From the IMG/VR virus record IMGVR_UViG_3300042450_000154, positions 1 through 51,682 of that record: a stretch of DNA of 51,682 bases. One strand, given 5' to 3'. The notes below the pieces were generated by a model. It ran no database searches, was not told the origin of the DNA, and saw nothing but the letters and a program-made list of their open reading frames with translations. Positions 50,201 through 51,682 of the stretch are shown here, one piece after another; the stretch's first letter is position 1; each line of letters begins with the position of its first letter. The stretch is from a virus. A program made the position numbers and the translations under genes.

Positions 50201-51600
50201 TTCGCAATATGGATAGCTCAGCTCGTGGTGGTAGCAATATTTGGAAGCAAAAGGATAGCAATGTATTCTATGTCTATCGTGCTGGGGAAGATGTTGATAC
50301 CACAGAGATGGAGCCTTACTTTGAAGGGCGTAAGCCCAATGAAGATGAAGCTGCTTATACTGCACGATTCAACAGCGTCTTTGGTTCTATCTTAACAGAT
50401 AATAAAAACAAAGAAGCGGCTAAACGAACCAGCCTAGAAATGATTGGTCGTAGTTCTGCAATGCCAATTGAAGCATCTATCCAAAAGAAAACAGTTTTAC
50501 CGTCTTCACAAATTGCTGCTTTTACGAAATCTTTTATAGAGTTTATGGATAACAATCGTTTGGTTGGTTTAAATTCCCCTGCCAGTCTTCTTGAAATGAA
50601 GACCTATGATTTCACTGGTCTGTATTTTGATACAGGTGAACTACCAAAGGAATGGTCTGATCTTCCACAACAGTATGCACTTCCGGGTAACTCTAGATAT
50701 ATTAAGCCATACCAGACTAAAACATTTGGACAGGCTATGGACACAGCGGCTAGCGAATTAATACCTGCTCTATCAGATGCAGTGGGCGCACTTCCAGATG
50801 CAGCTATGGCTATTCCTAATGCAATGAAAGAAACTGGAACAGGTCCGGATGCTTTCCAACAAGCAGGACAAAATATGATGCAGCAAGGTTATGATAACCT
50901 CAAAGCTTCATTACTTAAAGAAGCAATGGTAGGTGGTGATATAGATTCTGTATTAGCACAAACTGTTGGTGACCCAGTAGCTATTCTTAGAACACGCGAT
51001 GAAGATGTTAAACTTTCACAAGACTCAGCAAACTTTCTTCTGACTGCATTTGATAAAGATCTGTCAACCAAAGTTATAGCTGAAGTTCTTAAGGGTACTA
51101 AACAACCTATGTATGGTGTTTCAAAAGATACTTACATGAAAGTTATTGCTGATGTTGTAGCCAAGAAGTGGGAACCCGCTGCTCTTGAATATCAAATCAG
51201 ACTTAATATTAAAAGAGACAGACTTCTTAAGGAGCGTCAAGGTTCCAAAGTTCGTATGACTTTTGATGAAGCTGTTGCTGGTGTTGATTCTACTTCCTTC
51301 CCGCTTGCTCCTTCCGAGGAAAAGCAATGGGTAGACTCAGCCCTCAAGGCTTGGAATGTTTATCAAGAAAGCCAAGTTAAGTCAGTCCTTGATGAAAAAG
51401 ACTCTGGTCCTCAAGAACGCAACAGGAAGCGACAAGAAGCTACAAAAGAATTTGAAATGAAGTTAAGAGATCCTAGACAATTCATTGATCTCCGACAAGA
51501 CTTCTTAATGCATTGGTTACTCCCACAGAGTAGAACAACTAAATATACTCCAGACCAACTCTGGATTAAAACAATTACAAAACGATTGCTAGAAAAGTAA
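47263..51600 (+). CDS. Large internal virion/ejection protein (T7 gp16 position)
   Basis: 1,445 residues from ATG 47263, which has GGAG 9 nt upstream (a TTG at 47248 would add five residues). Size and place match T7 gp16 (1,318), the ejected protein that forms the periplasmic/inner-membrane channel. Mostly helical, with Ala/Gln-rich parts and a charged C-terminus. I see no soluble lytic transglycosylase signature (the E-S-x-G of T7 gp16), so wall digestion may come from elsewhere. Confidence 0.8.
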   Translation: MADMQKELSNLLGKKTLDPLEQTVFETGPKGGFVPPDSINMYKETQTQFGQQPIGVEGADIDWYALGESGFKIANETFGAVVNNLISSKGNAIAELKDVYSTKLNNAYIELNTKQAEARAKGIAIDQPIMDSLISRINEYKTEWNDKARDVVENNQGGLFEPAIDYWDPELDIKSLGSRYQELALRVRSSDRDISAAATKLLFDAQFNNIGKQKKDFDAKQAKFGAVPYKAGDTANLVLAGASPLNAVGSQYPPVSPTDPTNTPYFFTQLKDGKLTPKVDAAGNQVVILDPATGQWLWNSAASQDDLNENETKQLVDYAQFSPYAEYRDRSAIASHQGMLAPDSADAVKFVFSKPIATRSPQEMLRVGLMLNQLPVSTLSDNLKEIGLNEEDMGMAIVLRDAVQKGGTMQTLSELKNITAADIGVVNEILTFAQQDSPYIKGAATKATTLVYLNNIVRPLVGQALGLNDKQLTDLLVELNGDTVKDAGGPESLVRVLKNNPQLLGTALRAMAYVEANRRQFLVEGRAGDLDASKVAAFAATFNKTLANHRGITAVKGADGSMVSAESPDLSYTNTLKPENTKLNIFDTHFASSYSTDDLTNPTAVRDSAIKTAKGLVPDLNERLYTSFLDNMVVNQPNGLEDKTQVSRVIPVGEQGRLAVACSAAVMKLNGYVPVIGATAEADFAAQLAAVKKGYAQIPPMSEWGIEYSVSPREQGFMTSSTGGLPLGYRRIMMGNVDVLPYLTPASQIDSNGVFTPRRNDGTPILRVPASRDNGGAYRMTLENLESYKITKTPSYTIVPSSEAAGILPQEMGIIMRQAEPQAVKAVARAFANQDKLLLANMTADEASTIFIVNADKIMDIVEADPRLKQIKYLLQNDITGEKKTAVFSQENFGIMFEDAKKKGITTVADFISYTLGVAVAKLENRQDQSDFMEAAAENAYKRSVASGAPAMPIHEGDSVVQVGPAAGMSLYRPNSDRFVRNMDSSARGGSNIWKQKDSNVFYVYRAGEDVDTTEMEPYFEGRKPNEDEAAYTARFNSVFGSILTDNKNKEAAKRTSLEMIGRSSAMPIEASIQKKTVLPSSQIAAFTKSFIEFMDNNRLVGLNSPASLLEMKTYDFTGLYFDTGELPKEWSDLPQQYALPGNSRYIKPYQTKTFGQAMDTAASELIPALSDAVGALPDAAMAIPNAMKETGTGPDAFQQAGQNMMQQGYDNLKASLLKEAMVGGDIDSVLAQTVGDPVAILRTRDEDVKLSQDSANFLLTAFDKDLSTKVIAEVLKGTKQPMYGVSKDTYMKVIADVVAKKWEPAALEYQIRLNIKRDRLLKERQGSKVRMTFDEAVAGVDSTSFPLAPSEEKQWVDSALKAWNVYQESQVKSVLDEKDSGPQERNRKRQEATKEFEMKLRDPRQFIDLRQDFLMHWLLPQSRTTKYTPDQLWIKTITKRLLEK

Positions 51601-51637
51601 TCCTCTTTATGGCGCATTGCCCCCAGAAAGGATATGA

Positions 51638-51682
51638 ATGATTAATTACACTAACAACTTTCCTATAGTACCGGAGACACCA
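51638..51682 (+). CDS. Start of a further gene, cut by window end
   Basis: ATG 51638 follows AGAAAGGA and opens 15 codons (INYTNNFPIVPETP) up to the window edge. The preceding ATG at 51634 is closed by a TAA after three codons. A short spacer (51601-51637) with no clear terminator separates it from the large ejection protein. Too little is visible to name it. Confidence 0.5.
   Translation, partial: MINYTNNFPIVPETP

Noticed and set aside
1-51682. Circular genome with the two ends joining
   Set aside because: Joining the ends puts the last open frame into an immediate stop and does not match the frame entering at position 2; no terminal repeat is visible between the two ends.

Overview
The window is most of the genome of a lytic, T7-like podovirus (Autographiviridae-like). 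Every convincing gene lies on the + strand. Genes are tightly packed, often with ATGA or TAATG start/stop overlaps. The gene set is diagnostic: a single-subunit T7-type RNA polymerase, gp2.5-like SSB, gp4-like primase/helicase, gp5-like DNA polymerase, 5'-3' exonuclease, gp8 portal, gp9 scaffold, gp10 capsid, gp11/gp12 tail tubes, gp17-type tail fibre, gp19 terminase and gp14/15/16-position internal virion proteins. No integrase, repressor or CRISPR array was seen. Composition is AT-rich by eye. The class II (B12) ribonucleotide reductase, ThyX, RusA, DUF4406 and DUF932 genes recall aquatic podoviruses, but the host cannot be named from sequence alone. Both ends cut through coding sequence, and the ends do not join in frame.

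Layout. 1-4.8 kb: early region of short unrecognised genes, four tRNAs (Ile-TAT, Arg-TCT, Leu-TAA, Lys-TTT), a tRNA-like 51-nt fold with a TTG anticodon loop, and a DUF932 gene. 4.85-9 kb: RNA polymerase, small genes, a calcineurin-like phosphoesterase, and a protein that looks like a shortened citrate synthase lacking two of its three catalytic residues. 9-20.2 kb: replication and nucleotide metabolism (SSB, RusA, a strong terminator, ThyX, CDA-fold deaminase, primase/helicase, DNA polymerase, DUF4406, permuted-papain-like protein, dNMP kinase, exonuclease, dUTPase, class II RNR). These genes could route nucleotides toward dTTP (dCMP to dUMP by the deaminase, dUTP to dUMP by dUTPase, dUMP to dTMP by ThyX, dTMP onward by the kinase) and make dNTPs by RNR.

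20.2-51.6 kb: virion genes. The order differs from T7. A roughly 6 kb block of small fibre/adhesin-type genes, including an 823-residue BspA/DUF285 leucine-rich-repeat protein, is inserted between portal and scaffold. The 1,995-residue tail fibre, small membrane/lysis-type genes and both terminase subunits precede the internal virion proteins. The capsid gene has a structured leader and is followed by a strong terminator, as in T7. The terminase large subunit gene is preceded by several nested hairpins.

Most notable candidates: a 51-codon reading frame with a perfect Shine-Dalgarno embedded in the portal gene; the non-catalytic-looking citrate-synthase-like protein; the BspA-type adhesin cassette with a shared C-terminal DGG tag; a DNA polymerase missing most of the thioredoxin-binding insert; a sulfotransferase-like P-loop protein next to the terminase; and a 13-17 nt exact repeat found at three gene junctions that may be a phage regulatory site.
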